Below are positions 38,039 to 46,406 of a DNA stretch of 64,000 nucleotides, piece by piece. The notes under the pieces were generated by a model. It saw nothing but the letters and a program-made list of their open reading frames with translations. It searched no databases and was not told where the DNA came from. Both the position numbers and the translations under genes were made by a program. Position 1 is the stretch's first letter, and each line of letters begins with the position of its first letter. Source of the DNA: Rheinheimera sp. (GTDB lineage: Bacteria > Pseudomonadota > Gammaproteobacteria > Enterobacterales > Alteromonadaceae); assembly GCA_003543135.1 (NCBI GenBank), contig DPJG01000022.1:124001-188000 (forward strand), read 5' to 3'.

Positions 38039-38065
38039 AACCGGGCAACAGCCCGGTTTATGTTT
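38039..38065 (+). terminator. Terminator of the cyclophilin gene
   Basis: AACCGGGC, loop AACA, GCCCGGTT, then TATGTTTTG. It lies 31 bases after the stop and abuts the end of the convergent cysteine-rich gene. Confidence 0.75.
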
Positions 38066-38276
38066 TGTGCTCAATGCTGGACCCGGTATTGGGTTCAGTG
38101 GCGGGTTTTGCCGCCAGAGTTGTCAGACAAGCCTGACAATAACAAAACTCTGTTGCCTGTAAACCGGCCTGCTCAGCTAAACCAAAGGGCAAGCGCAAAC
38201 ACCAGCAATTTTCAGCCGGTTCACCGGCACTGACCGCACACAGATTTTCTTTGCCACAACCCGGACACAAGCTCAT
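38058..38276 (-). CDS. Cysteine-rich CWC-type small protein
   Basis: This 72-residue protein has eight cysteines in pairs: SLCPGCGKENLC, ENCWC, EFCYCQAC. This matches the cysteine-rich CWC family, probably a small zinc-binding protein. The ATG at 38276 (or 38279) has GGAGGGG before it and overlaps the stop of the BenE-type permease gene (ATGA), so it is the last gene of that operon. The function is unknown. Confidence 0.8.
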   Translation of the reverse strand: MSLCPGCGKENLCAVSAGEPAENCWCLRLPFGLAEQAGLQATEFCYCQACLTTLAAKPATEPNTGSSIEHKT

Positions 38277-39460
38277 CATCCCCTCCGCCAGTTCAGCAGC
38301 ACCAGAGTAACAACACCAGCCACTAAGCCCCAGAAAGGGGATGCAATCCCCCAAAAACTCAGGCCAGATGCGGTGACCAGAAAAGTCAGCATAGCGGCAT
38401 CACGATGCGGCGACTCCGCACTGACCTGCGCCAGATTGGCGGCGATAGTCCCAAGCAGAGCAACCCCCGCAACTGTTGCCACCAACGCCTTTGGAAAAGC
38501 CGCAAACAGCGCTACCACTGTGGCACCGGCCAGGCCGGTCAACAAATAAAACACCCCGGCAGCAATGCCGGCAGTATAACGTTTTGCCGGGTCCGAATGA
38601 GCTTCAGGACCACTGCAGATGGCTGCCGTAATAGCGGCCAGATTAATCGAAAAGTTACCCAAAGGGGCCGTCAGCAAAGTCACCAGGCCGGTCCAGCTGA
38701 GCAATGGCGACACCGGCAGCTGATAACCACTGGCCTTCAAGACCGCCAGACCGGGAATATTTTGTGACGTCATGGTCACCAGAAACAACGGCACACCAAC
38801 GCCAAGCAGCGCCTGCCATGACCACTGCGGGCTGACCCACACTGGTTCCACCAGCATCAAAGACACCTGGTTCAGCTGCAATTGTCCCGTGACGGATGCA
38901 AACAGCAAACCGGCCATTAACACCAGCGGCACCGCATAACGGGGCCACCATCTTTTTGCCGCCAGAAACACCCCTAACATGGTGATCACCAGCACGGGAG
39001 CATCGGGCAGGCTGATAAAAATGGCCAGACCAAACTTAAATAAAATACCAGCCAGCATGGCAGCGGCAATAGGTAACGGAATGCGGCTACTGAGTTTGTC
39101 AAACCAGCCGCTTAGACCAAGCAACAAAGTCAGTACTGCACTGAACATAAAGACGCCAACAGCCTCGGCTAAACTGACATCCGTTAAACTGCTGGCCAGC
39201 AAAGCTGCGCCCGGCGTAGACCAGGCGGTCAGCACCGGCGCTTTAAAATACCAGGAAAAGCCAATACAGGTGATGCCCATGGCAAAACCCAGCACCGCAA
39301 TCCACGACGCTGTCACCGCCTGATCTGCACCTGCCGCGCTGGCCGCCTGAAACACAATAGCCACTGAACTGGCAAAACCTACCAATACAGCGACAAAACC
39401 TGCCACCACTGCCGACACACTCCAGTCCTGCCATTGCATTGGCGTTCTTTCCGGTTTCAT
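38276..39460 (-). CDS. BenE-family benzoate/proton symporter homologue
   Basis: This 394-residue inner-membrane protein has about 11-12 hydrophobic segments. GFVAVLVGFASSVAIVFQAA, FKAPVLTAWSTPGAALLASS and PLGNFSINLAAITAAICSGP match the BenE family (E. coli YdcO). The family is named for benzoate uptake, but most members have no tested substrate, and no benzoate catabolic gene is nearby. The ATG at 39460 has GGGAG at good spacing; a GTG one codon upstream is possible. It follows the small GNAT gene and overlaps the CWC gene. Confidence 0.88.
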   Translation of the reverse strand: MKPERTPMQWQDWSVSAVVAGFVAVLVGFASSVAIVFQAASAAGADQAVTASWIAVLGFAMGITCIGFSWYFKAPVLTAWSTPGAALLASSLTDVSLAEAVGVFMFSAVLTLLLGLSGWFDKLSSRIPLPIAAAMLAGILFKFGLAIFISLPDAPVLVITMLGVFLAAKRWWPRYAVPLVLMAGLLFASVTGQLQLNQVSLMLVEPVWVSPQWSWQALLGVGVPLFLVTMTSQNIPGLAVLKASGYQLPVSPLLSWTGLVTLLTAPLGNFSINLAAITAAICSGPEAHSDPAKRYTAGIAAGVFYLLTGLAGATVVALFAAFPKALVATVAGVALLGTIAANLAQVSAESPHRDAAMLTFLVTASGLSFWGIASPFWGLVAGVVTLVLLNWRRG

Positions 39461-39491
39461 CACGACTCCCAGTGTTCTGTAACAACAACCA

Positions 39492-39758
39492 CTAACGCAA
39501 AAACTTCGCCACGTACCAGCAGCTGGCGACGATTTGCAACTGCTGCGCCCTGGCCCAACTCAGCCCCGCCCGCACCAGTTGCTCGGCCAGCCCCTGGCCA
39601 CGCGCTGCTTCAGGCACAAAAGTATGGGTAAAATTAACCTGCACGGCATCACCTGACGCATCGGTAGCAAGCTGATAGTCCAGCCGGGCTTGGTGGCCGG
39701 CAAAGTCCAGCACAAAACAATGTTGCTCCGGCAAATGTCGGATAACTGCCTGATCCAT
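39492..39758 (-). CDS. Small GNAT-fold acetyltransferase (COG2388/YidJ-type)
   Basis: This 88-residue protein is a minimal GNAT domain. VNFTHTFVPEAARGQGLAEQ holds the acetyl-CoA loop (RGQGLA), followed by VASCWYVAKFL, the end typical of the small COG2388 group. A GGAG site lies 6 bases before the ATG. It is the first gene of a three-gene minus-strand unit with the BenE-type permease and the CWC protein. The substrate is unknown. Confidence 0.85.
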   Translation of the reverse strand: MDQAVIRHLPEQHCFVLDFAGHQARLDYQLATDASGDAVQVNFTHTFVPEAARGQGLAEQLVRAGLSWARAQQLQIVASCWYVAKFLR

Positions 39759-40019
39759 AATAGGCTCCTCAGCTGATGACCATAGAAAAACTGCCCAGCT
39801 ACTTTACGCCGCAGCGCAACAAAGTACCAGCGCCTGGCTCAGTCCATCCACCGTGGCAACAATTCAGCGAAGCTGCTCATCACGACACCTCAGCCGTGGT
39901 TAGGTATGCATGAACCAATACAGATAAAACTGCAGGCAAAGCGCCAATTTCTTGTTAATCTACCAAAAATTTTATCGCCCCAGCCCAAAGCGTCTGCGGC
40001 TTTTTCAGATGGAGTGGTT

Positions 40020-41201
40020 ATGACCCGCATTGGCACCCCGGCCAGCCCAACCAGCACCAAGGTTTTGTTACTTGGCGCCGGCGAGTTAGGCAAAGAAGTA
40101 TGTATCGAATTAAAACGTTATGGCTGTGAAGTGATAGCGGTTGACCGCTACGTAAATGCCCCAGCCATGCAGGTGGCAGACCGCCATCATGTGATTTCAA
40201 TGCTGAATGGCGCAGCCTTGCGTCAGCTGGTGATCAAAGAAAAACCTGATCTGATAGTGCCTGAAATAGAAGCCATCGCCACGGCCACTTTACTGGAGCT
40301 TGAGCAGGAAGGTTTTCAGGTGATCCCTAGCGCCCGCGCAGCACACCTGACGATGAACCGCGAAGGCATTCGTCGTCTGGCCGCTGAAGAGCTGCAACTG
40401 CCGACCTCGCGTTACCAGTTTGCCGATGACCATGCCAGTTATCTGGCTGCTATTGCCGCCGTGGGTTATCCCTGTGTCGTCAAACCCATTATGTCGTCAT
40501 CCGGCAAAGGCCAGTCGGTATTAAAGTCTGATGCCGATGTCGAAACAGCCTGGGCTTATGCGCAGGAAGGCGGCCGTGCCGGCAAAGGCCGGGTGATAGT
40601 GGAAGCTTTTGTGGATTTTGATTACGAAATTACTTTATTAACCGTCTGTTCTGTCAGCGGCACGCAATTTTGCGCGCCGATTGGCCATCGTCAGGAAAAA
40701 GGCGATTACCGAGAGTCCTGGCAGCCACAAGCCATGTCTGCCGCAGCCCTTGCCAAAGCTGAAGATTATGCACGCCGCATTACCCAGGCACTGGGGGGCC
40801 GTGGCGTTTTTGGTGTTGAGTTATTTATCAAAGGAGACGATGTCTGGTTCAGCGAAGTGTCGCCGCGGCCACACGACACCGGCATGGTGACGCTGATGTC
40901 ACAGAACCTGTCTGAGTTTGCCCTGCATGCCCGCGCTATCCTGGGTTTACCCATTCCGGCAATACGGCAGCTTGGTCCAACCGCCTCTGCTGTGTTACTG
41001 GTGCAGGGACAATCACAACAGATGCGTTTTCATGGGCTTGACCGCGCATTGACCGAAGCAGATACTGAAATTCGTTTATTCGGAAAACCTGAAGTACAGG
41101 GTGAACGCCGGCTCGGTGTTGCCCTGGCGCAGGCCGGCACTATTGAACAAGCGGTAGATAAAGCCCTGAATGTAATTCAGCAGATCAGGGTGGAGTTATA
41201 G
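40020..41201 (+). CDS. purT: Formate-dependent phosphoribosylglycinamide formyltransferase
   Basis: This 393-residue ATP-grasp enzyme formylates GAR with formate and ATP in purine synthesis. The ATG at 40020, with GGAG 7 bases upstream, gives [20 protein letters not shown], matching E. coli PurT in start and length (392); the longer frame from 39906 is not needed. Motifs are [35 protein letters not shown] and the metal-site [16 protein letters not shown]. The 260 bases upstream hold no gene and I see no clear PurR box. It is monocistronic. Confidence 0.96.
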   Translation: MTRIGTPASPTSTKVLLLGAGELGKEVCIELKRYGCEVIAVDRYVNAPAMQVADRHHVISMLNGAALRQLVIKEKPDLIVPEIEAIATATLLELEQEGFQVIPSARAAHLTMNREGIRRLAAEELQLPTSRYQFADDHASYLAAIAAVGYPCVVKPIMSSSGKGQSVLKSDADVETAWAYAQEGGRAGKGRVIVEAFVDFDYEITLLTVCSVSGTQFCAPIGHRQEKGDYRESWQPQAMSAAALAKAEDYARRITQALGGRGVFGVELFIKGDDVWFSEVSPRPHDTGMVTLMSQNLSEFALHARAILGLPIPAIRQLGPTASAVLLVQGQSQQMRFHGLDRALTEADTEIRLFGKPEVQGERRLGVALAQAGTIEQAVDKALNVIQQIRVEL

Positions 41202-41210
41202 AGGGACACA

Positions 41211-41257
41211 ACAACTGCAAAGACTTATTGGCAAACTTTGCCAGTCTGCAGAGTTGT
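41211..41257. repeat. Imperfect 47-base palindrome after purT
   Basis: ACAACT (41211-41216) and AGTTGT (41252-41257) enclose AGAC/GTCT and a central GGCAAA-C-TTTGCC (41230-41242). It could end purT transcription, but there is no U-run. It also begins the cluster of inverted repeats upstream of the ParA-like gene. Confidence 0.6.
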
Positions 41258-41270
41258 CTCCTACACTAAG

Positions 41271-41312
41271 AAACTGATAGTCAGCAACATCTGTGCACTG
41301 AACTATCAGTTT
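41271..41312. promoter_or_regulatory. Inverted repeat upstream of the ParA-like operon (candidate operator or centromere-like site)
   Basis: AAACTGATAGT (41271-41281) and its exact reverse complement ACTATCAGTTT (41302-41312) are separated by 20 bases, ending 61 bases before the ParA-like start. Directly after comes CTGCAGTTCTGCAG. The arrangement is what an autoregulatory site for the ribbon-helix-helix partner would look like; no proof of binding is visible. Confidence 0.5.
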
Positions 41313-41373
41313 AACCTGCAGTTCTGCAGCAGCAGTGCTGAATTGTCGTGGTCGCAACGAAGAGGGAATGTGC

Positions 41374-42072
41374 ATGATTTTGTTAGTCGGTGGGGAAAAA
41401 GGCGGTAGTGGCAAAAGTTGTCTGGCCCAAAATATCGCCGTGTATTTTTCAACCCAGAAAAATGCCAACGTGATTCTGGTGGATTGTGATCCGCAGCGAA
41501 CCACGTCTGATTGGGTGCAGGAACGCCACCTGTCACCGAACGTACAATGGATCAACTGTGTACAAATGTACGGCAAGATCCGTTATGAACTGAAGAGCCT
41601 TGAACATCACTACGACTATGTCATCGTCGACTGTGGTGGTCAGGATAGCGTGGCGCTGCGTTCCGCCATGTCGGTTGCCTCTCATGTACTGTTACCGCTG
41701 CGGCCAAAACGCCGCGACTTAAAAACGCTGGAACACTTAGAAGATTTGGTCAGCAACTGTAATGTGGTCAACCCCGACATGATAGTTGCGTGTGTACTGA
41801 CCCAGTGCCCTTCGTTACCGAATCAGGCCAACCGCATTCTCGATGCAAAAGAAGTGGTACGCAGCTTTAATTTACGGGTGTTAAACGGCGTCACATACAG
41901 CCGCAATATCTATGATGACAGTGAAGAAAAAGGTATGTCTGTGATGGACACTGAGCCGGATGGTAAAGCGGCTACCGAAATCAAAGACATTATTGTTGAA
42001 CTGATGGCAATGAAGGCAATTCAAGAAGATGGCATTGACCGATCTGAAAAAAAATTCAACACGATCGAATAA
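41374..42072 (+). CDS. ParA-like P-loop ATPase (orphan)
   Basis: This 232-residue protein is of the ParA/MinD family. The deviant Walker A lies at residues 8-15 (EKGGSGKS), DCDPQRTTSDW is the switch region, and YVIVDCGGQDS is Walker B. The ATG at 41374 has GAGGG 7 bases upstream; earlier in-frame starts lack this. It has no N-terminal helix-turn-helix, so it resembles the small type Ib ParAs. Its end overlaps the ribbon-helix-helix gene by 44 bases, a partition-pair arrangement. The neighbours (purT, ccoG) are not the usual mnmG/rsmG partners of chromosomal parAB, so it is an orphan pair, perhaps positioning a cellular cargo. Confidence 0.88.
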   Translation: MILLVGGEKGGSGKSCLAQNIAVYFSTQKNANVILVDCDPQRTTSDWVQERHLSPNVQWINCVQMYGKIRYELKSLEHHYDYVIVDCGGQDSVALRSAMSVASHVLLPLRPKRRDLKTLEHLEDLVSNCNVVNPDMIVACVLTQCPSLPNQANRILDAKEVVRSFNLRVLNGVTYSRNIYDDSEEKGMSVMDTEPDGKAATEIKDIIVELMAMKAIQEDGIDRSEKKFNTIE

Positions 42073-42376
42073 ACGCGCTTTCACCGTGGAAGAATTTATT
42101 GCCGATGCTGAAAACTACGCTATGGGGATCCCCAAAATCGTTAGTGTCAGACAGGCACCGGAAGAAGATTCAGCAAACCTGCTGAGTCAGGGGCCAATGC
42201 GTCATGCAACTTTCACTTTAAGTGCCGAAGCGATTGAAGTGTTAAACAATCTGAGTAAAGAAACTGGCGTATCAAAATCAAAATTGATCCGCCAGCTGAT
42301 TCTCAGCGTCAACGAACAAAATCAAAGTGCCGCTGTGGGCGTAGGTAAGTCTGTGGTGGTGAAAAAGGTAGAGTAA
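42029..42376 (+). CDS. Ribbon-helix-helix partner of the ParA-like ATPase
   Basis: This 115-residue protein starts inside the ParA gene (44-base overlap, different frame), implying coupled translation. The N-terminus is basic and disordered (KKNSTRSNKRAFTVEEF) and could stimulate the ATPase, as the basic N-terminus of ParB-like proteins does. Residues about 57-98 form a ribbon-helix-helix pattern: strand HATFTLS, helix AEAIEVLNNLSKETG, helix SKSKLIRQLILSVNE. Such proteins dimerise and bind short DNA repeats; the inverted repeats at 41211-41330 are the obvious candidates. The tail is Val/Lys-rich. Role inferred from context. Confidence 0.78.
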   Translation: MALTDLKKNSTRSNKRAFTVEEFIADAENYAMGIPKIVSVRQAPEEDSANLLSQGPMRHATFTLSAEAIEVLNNLSKETGVSKSKLIRQLILSVNEQNQSAAVGVGKSVVVKKVE

Positions 42377-42394
42377 CACCGCTGTGCGGTCTGG

Positions 42395-42760
42395 TTAATT
42401 TGTCAGACCGCCACGGTTGTTCTCGATGACAGCACACACCTGCGTAATACTGTCACCATAGAGCTGTTGGTGAAACTGCCGTTCCACACAATAACGCTGA
42501 TAAAACTCCAGAACATTGGCCGCACTACTGGCAACCCGTTCCAATTCGGTTTGCTGACCTCTGCCCAGACTGCCGCCAATTTCAGCAAAACGGGTTTTAA
42601 TGGCACGCATACTTTGATCCGACTTCACCTTGCTGGCATTGTGCGTCGAATCACTGAATTTTGCGTACAGTTGTTGTTTATAAGGCAGCAACACAGGATG
42701 ATCTGACAATGTGGCAAGCGCCAACACTAACACGATAAACCATAAGACTTTTTTCATCAT
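42395..42760 (-). CDS. Membrane-anchored or secreted small protein, unknown
   Basis: This 121-residue protein has a hydrophobic N-terminal helix (VLWFIVLVLALATL, about residues 5-18) that is either a signal peptide or an anchor. The rest is soluble, with two cysteines (RYCVERQ and QVCAVIE) that could form a disulfide outside the cytoplasm. AAAGG lies just before the first of two adjacent ATGs. It is convergent with the ParA/RHH pair, 18 bases away, and divergent from ccoG across 350 bases. I do not recognise the family. Confidence 0.7.
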   Translation of the reverse strand: MMKKVLWFIVLVLALATLSDHPVLLPYKQQLYAKFSDSTHNASKVKSDQSMRAIKTRFAEIGGSLGRGQQTELERVASSAANVLEFYQRYCVERQFHQQLYGDSITQVCAVIENNRGGLTN

Positions 42761-42853
42761 TACACCTTTATTTGCGCATTGTCGCTTATTCTACGCATAA
42801 AATAACCCGAACGAAATCCGGCATTGTGTTTTGACGGTTTGCAACCGATTCAC

Positions 42854-42888
42854 ACAGTAAAGTGTCATCAGTGTTGACACTTTACTGT
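42854..42888. promoter_or_regulatory. Perfect 14-bp inverted repeat between the small secreted-protein gene and ccoG
   Basis: ACAGTAAAGTGTCA (42854-42867) and TGACACTTTACTGT (42875-42888) are exact reverse complements with a 7-base spacer. They sit in the 352-base gene-free region 42761-43112, 94 bases upstream of the minus-strand gene and 225 bases upstream of ccoG. It could be an operator for a dimeric regulator or a hairpin. It does not match the FNR/Anr consensus. The rest of the region shows no gene. Confidence 0.55.
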
Positions 42889-43112
42889 TGCCAAAGTTTA
42901 CATATTTTTGGCTGAACCTGCGCTTTATCAGGCATTCGGGTTCGCCAAACACTGGTACAAAAATTGCTTTTTAGGACTGACTTTCAGGATATAGCCTGCG
43001 GTTGATCTACCGCAATGCAGGCAAGACCATGATCCATCAGCATTTACTGCTATAATCGCCCACAGCGCCGGCCACATAGATGCCGGCCAAGTTGCAGCAT
43101 CAGAGGTACAGC

Positions 43113-44531
43113 GTGGAACCACAACAAAAGCAACAGGCTATCCCTATTAAAGTGGATATGCACAATCCAAAAGAGCAAAAAAATTACCCGGTTCGGGATC
43201 GGATTTATGTGCGGGCAGTCAAAGGCTTACATCAGAAATTACGCCGCAATATGGGTTTTATTTTTATGGGCCTGTTTATGCTGTTGCCCTGGCTGCAGTT
43301 TGACGGCCATCAGGCCATTCTGCTTGATATAGGCGAGCAAAAATTTAATATTTTTGGCATGACCTTATGGCCACAAGACTTCACCATCATGGCCTGGATT
43401 TTTGTCATCGGCGCTTACGCCTTGTTTTTTGTCACTACTTTTTATGGCCGGGTTTGGTGTGGTTATTTATGTCCGCAAACGGTCTGGACCTTTATTTTTA
43501 TCTGGTTTGAAGAAAAAATTCAGGGCAACCGTAATAACAGAATGAAGTTGGATAAAGACCCCTGGTCCGCGCAAAAAGTGCTGAAAAAAGGTCTGACCCA
43601 CTTCGCCTGGCTGGCATTTTCCTTGTTAACTTCATTGATTTTTGTCGGTTACTTTACGCCTGTAGATCAACTATTTATCGATTTTTTCAGCGGTAATGCC
43701 GGTTTCTGGGCCCTGGTATCTGTGTTGTTTTTTATGGTCTGTACCTATGGCAACGCTGGCTGGATGCGCGAAATTATGTGTACCCACATTTGCCCTTACG
43801 CCCGCTTCCAGTCTGCGATGTTTGATAAAGACACTTTTACCGTGACCTATGACGCAGTGCGGGGTGAAAACCGCGGCCCGCGTTCGCGTAAAGACGCCGA
43901 CTATAAAGAAAAAGGTCTGGGTGATTGTATTGACTGTAACCTCTGTGTGCATGTGTGCCCAACAGGTATTGATATCCGCAATGGTCTGCAATATGAGTGC
44001 ATCAACTGTGGCGCCTGTATTGATGCCTGTGATGACACCATGGACAAAATGGGTTATGCCAAGGGCCTGATCAGCTATACCACCGAGCACAGCCTGGCTG
44101 GTAAACCGACCAAAGTGCTGCGGCCAAAACTGCTGGGTTATTTTGTGGTGCTGCTGGTGGTTTGTACTGCATTTGCCTGGACCCTCTGGACCCGGATGCC
44201 GGCAGAGCTGGACGTGGTGCGCGACCGTGGCAGTTTGTTCCGCGAAACGGATGAAGGTTTAATTGAAAACACCTACACCTTAAAAATCATTAATAAATCG
44301 CAGCAGGATCAAACCTTTGTGCTGAGTTTCACCGGTCTGGAGCAAGCCAGCTGGATAGGTGAAAAAGAAGTCACCATCAAAGGCGGTGACACAGCCGGCA
44401 TTCCAATCAGTTTGTCGTTGGACCCGGCCGATGCGAAAAAACCTGTAATGGATATTCAGTTCCAGGTACGCGACAAAGACGAGCCTGACGTAGAACTAAC
44501 CCAGGGCAGTAAGTTTTTTGCCGGCCGTTAA
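43113..44531 (+). CDS. ccoG: Cytochrome c oxidase cbb3 accessory protein CcoG (FixG/RdxA)
   Basis: This 472-residue inner-membrane iron-sulfur protein is needed for copper delivery and assembly of cbb3 oxidase in known cases. A GTG at 43113 with AGAGG 6 bases before it is the best start. Membrane segments occur at about 47-66, 86-106, 156-176, 193-212 and 343-361. The first Cys motif is GRVWCGYLCPQTVW. The two [4Fe-4S] ferredoxin motifs are GDCIDCNLCVHVCPTGIDIR and ECINCGACIDACDDTM. A C-terminal immunoglobulin-like FixG domain ends the protein. No ccoNOPQ genes lie in the window. Confidence 0.95.
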   Translation: MEPQQKQQAIPIKVDMHNPKEQKNYPVRDRIYVRAVKGLHQKLRRNMGFIFMGLFMLLPWLQFDGHQAILLDIGEQKFNIFGMTLWPQDFTIMAWIFVIGAYALFFVTTFYGRVWCGYLCPQTVWTFIFIWFEEKIQGNRNNRMKLDKDPWSAQKVLKKGLTHFAWLAFSLLTSLIFVGYFTPVDQLFIDFFSGNAGFWALVSVLFFMVCTYGNAGWMREIMCTHICPYARFQSAMFDKDTFTVTYDAVRGENRGPRSRKDADYKEKGLGDCIDCNLCVHVCPTGIDIRNGLQYECINCGACIDACDDTMDKMGYAKGLISYTTEHSLAGKPTKVLRPKLLGYFVVLLVVCTAFAWTLWTRMPAELDVVRDRGSLFRETDEGLIENTYTLKIINKSQQDQTFVLSFTGLEQASWIGEKEVTIKGGDTAGIPISLSLDPADAKKPVMDIQFQVRDKDEPDVELTQGSKFFAGR

Positions 44532-44554
44532 TCCTGCTATTTAAAGGCTGAACC

Positions 44555-44580
44555 GGAGCAGCAGTTTAAGCTGCTGCTCC
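44555..44580 (+). terminator. Hairpin after ccoG
   Basis: GGAGCAGCAG, loop TTTAAG, CTGCTGCTCC form a perfect 10-bp stem 23 bases after the ccoG stop. No U-run follows, so it may be a weak terminator or an mRNA end stabiliser. Confidence 0.5.
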
Positions 44581-44645
44581 AACAAAGCCATCGCAGTCTT
44601 GTCCAGAGCCGGTTACACTGCCCACTGCTTTTGATGAGGTTGGTT

Positions 44646-45629
44646 ATGGCCGCTGCTTTTGATTTTTCTGAACTCTCCCCCGACTTAATTCTTGATGCCT
44701 GTCAGCATTATGGTTTTTATGCTGAATCTGGTTTATTGGCGCTAAACAGTTATGAAAACAGGGTGTATCAGTTTAAAGCCGACGATGGCCTTCGTTATGT
44801 GGTGAAGTTTTACCGGCCGCAGCGCTGGAGTACGGCACAAATTCTGGAAGAGCATCAGTTTGCTTTTGAACTGGCCGAAGCCGAGATCCCTGTGGTGGCG
44901 CCACTTAGAGTCGAGGGGCAATCCCTGCTGCCCTATCAGGGTTATCAGTTTGCCGTATTCCCAAGCCGCGGTGGCCGCCCATTGGAAATTGATGATGATG
45001 AACAGTTATGCCAGCTCGGGCGTTTTTTAGGTCAGCTACATCAGCTTGGCGGTGCCAAAGACTTTTTACACAGACCAAAGCTGTCGGTGCAGGAATTTAT
45101 CGGTGACAGCCGCAGCTTATTGCTGCAACAAGGCCGGTTCAGCACCCACACAGGTCAGCAGCTTGAGCAGTTATTACAACAAATAGAGCTGCTATGCCAG
45201 CAACAATACCAGCCTAAACGCACCATCCGCTGTCACGGCGATTGCCATCCAGGCAACCTGTTTTATCATCAACAGCCATTTTTTGTTGATCTCGATGATT
45301 GCCGTCAGGCACCGGCCATGCAGGATTTATGGATGCTGCTGGGAGGCGAAGCGCCGGAGCAAAGAATACGCCTCGAGCTATTACTTGATGAATATCAACA
45401 GTTTTGTGATTTTGATTTTGCGGAACTTAAATTGATTGAAGCACTCAGAGCGATGCGGATGGTGCATTATATGGCGTGGCTCGCCAGACGCTGGGTGGAT
45501 CCGGCTTTCCCTTTGCATTTTCCCTGGTTTAACACCGAGGCATATTGGCAACAGCAGCTGGTGGTATTGCAGGAGCAAATATGGCGTTTACAACAGCCAT
45601 CATTGCAAATGCATCCGTTTGATTATTAA
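44646..45629 (+). CDS. srkA: Stress response kinase SrkA (YihE/RdoA)
   Basis: This 327-residue aminoglycoside-phosphotransferase-fold kinase corresponds to SrkA, which in E. coli counters toxin-linked and envelope stress. The ATG at 44646 has GAGG 6 bases upstream and gives the family length (328); the frame extends 5 codons earlier. Features are ALNSYENRVYQF, VVKFYRPQRWS (ATP Lys), the catalytic loop TIRCHGDCHPGNLF and metal-binding FVDLDDC. It lies upstream of dsbA on the same strand, exactly as in E. coli, where Cpx controls both. A nested hairpin (45648-45678) lies between them. Confidence 0.95.
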   Translation: MAAAFDFSELSPDLILDACQHYGFYAESGLLALNSYENRVYQFKADDGLRYVVKFYRPQRWSTAQILEEHQFAFELAEAEIPVVAPLRVEGQSLLPYQGYQFAVFPSRGGRPLEIDDDEQLCQLGRFLGQLHQLGGAKDFLHRPKLSVQEFIGDSRSLLLQQGRFSTHTGQQLEQLLQQIELLCQQQYQPKRTIRCHGDCHPGNLFYHQQPFFVDLDDCRQAPAMQDLWMLLGGEAPEQRIRLELLLDEYQQFCDFDFAELKLIEALRAMRMVHYMAWLARRWVDPAFPLHFPWFNTEAYWQQQLVVLQEQIWRLQQPSLQMHPFDY

Positions 45630-45749
45630 CAATGAAATTTCATCAGGCCAAGCCGCTATACAGCGGAATTTAGCTTGGTGTAAGCTGTGCGCCAGCTGAC
45701 TGCCGGCTTGCCGGTAATGGACGATAGAAAGTAACTCTGGAACTGAAAA

Positions 45750-46388
45750 ATGAAAAAATTAATGATGTGGTTTGCAGCGGCTTTATTGCTGGTGCCTGCG
45801 GTACAAGCTGCCGGTAAATATGAAGAAGGTGAACACTATCAGGTTATTTCTGAGCAAAAAACCGCCAAACCTGAAGTGAAAGAGTTTTTCTCTTTTTATT
45901 GCCCACACTGTAACGCATTTGAACCTGTAGTGCAGAGCCTGGAAAAATCTCTGCCTGAAGGTGTGGCGCTGAAAAAATTTCATGTTGATTTTATGGGCGG
46001 TGCCAAACAGGAAACTCAGGCCGCATTAAGCCGTGCTATGGTACTGGGCAAAGTTAAAGGCAAAGGCAATGAAGTGAACCGTGCATTATTTGAGCACATT
46101 CATACCAAACGCAAAGCTTTCGCCAGCGAGCAGGATATTCGTGAGGTGGTATTAAGCGCAGGGATTGACGCCGCCGACTACGACAAAAACATCAACAACT
46201 TTGTGGTGAAATCTCAGGTTAGCCTGATGCAAAAAGAACAAAATACCCTGTCAAAGTCCCGTGTGCTGACTTCGGTGCCGACTTTTATTGTCAACGGTCG
46301 CTACAAAATCGACATCAGCAAGCTGGATCAGTCCAACCTGGAACAGGACTTAAAAGCGCTGGTTAACCATTTACTGCAACTGCCTTAA
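45750..46388 (+). CDS. dsbA: Periplasmic disulfide oxidase DsbA, CPHC type
   Basis: This 212-residue precursor has a signal peptide ending at VQA (residue 20). The thioredoxin-fold domain carries the canonical DsbA active site Cys51-Pro-His-Cys54 within FFSFYCPHCNAFEP. The helical insertion domain follows, and the cis-proline loop is TSVPTFIVNG. It introduces disulfides into exported proteins and is reoxidised by DsbB. It lies downstream of srkA and 18 bases before a second dsbA paralogue. Confidence 0.96.
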   Translation: MKKLMMWFAAALLLVPAVQAAGKYEEGEHYQVISEQKTAKPEVKEFFSFYCPHCNAFEPVVQSLEKSLPEGVALKKFHVDFMGGAKQETQAALSRAMVLGKVKGKGNEVNRALFEHIHTKRKAFASEQDIREVVLSAGIDAADYDKNINNFVVKSQVSLMQKEQNTLSKSRVLTSVPTFIVNGRYKIDISKLDQSNLEQDLKALVNHLLQLP

Positions 46389-46406
46389 TTTTCCGGAGGT
46401 TTTATC

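Noticed and set aside
39759-40019. PurR operator upstream of purT
   Set aside because: No stretch close to the ACGCAAACGTTTGCGT-type consensus was found in the gene-free bases before the start.
41374-42376. Reading the ParA/RHH pair as the chromosomal parAB locus or a plasmid partition system
   Set aside because: The usual neighbours (mnmG, rsmG, atp genes) and any replication gene are absent; flanks are purT and ccoG. The partner is a ribbon-helix-helix protein, not a ParB with an HTH and CTPase domain.
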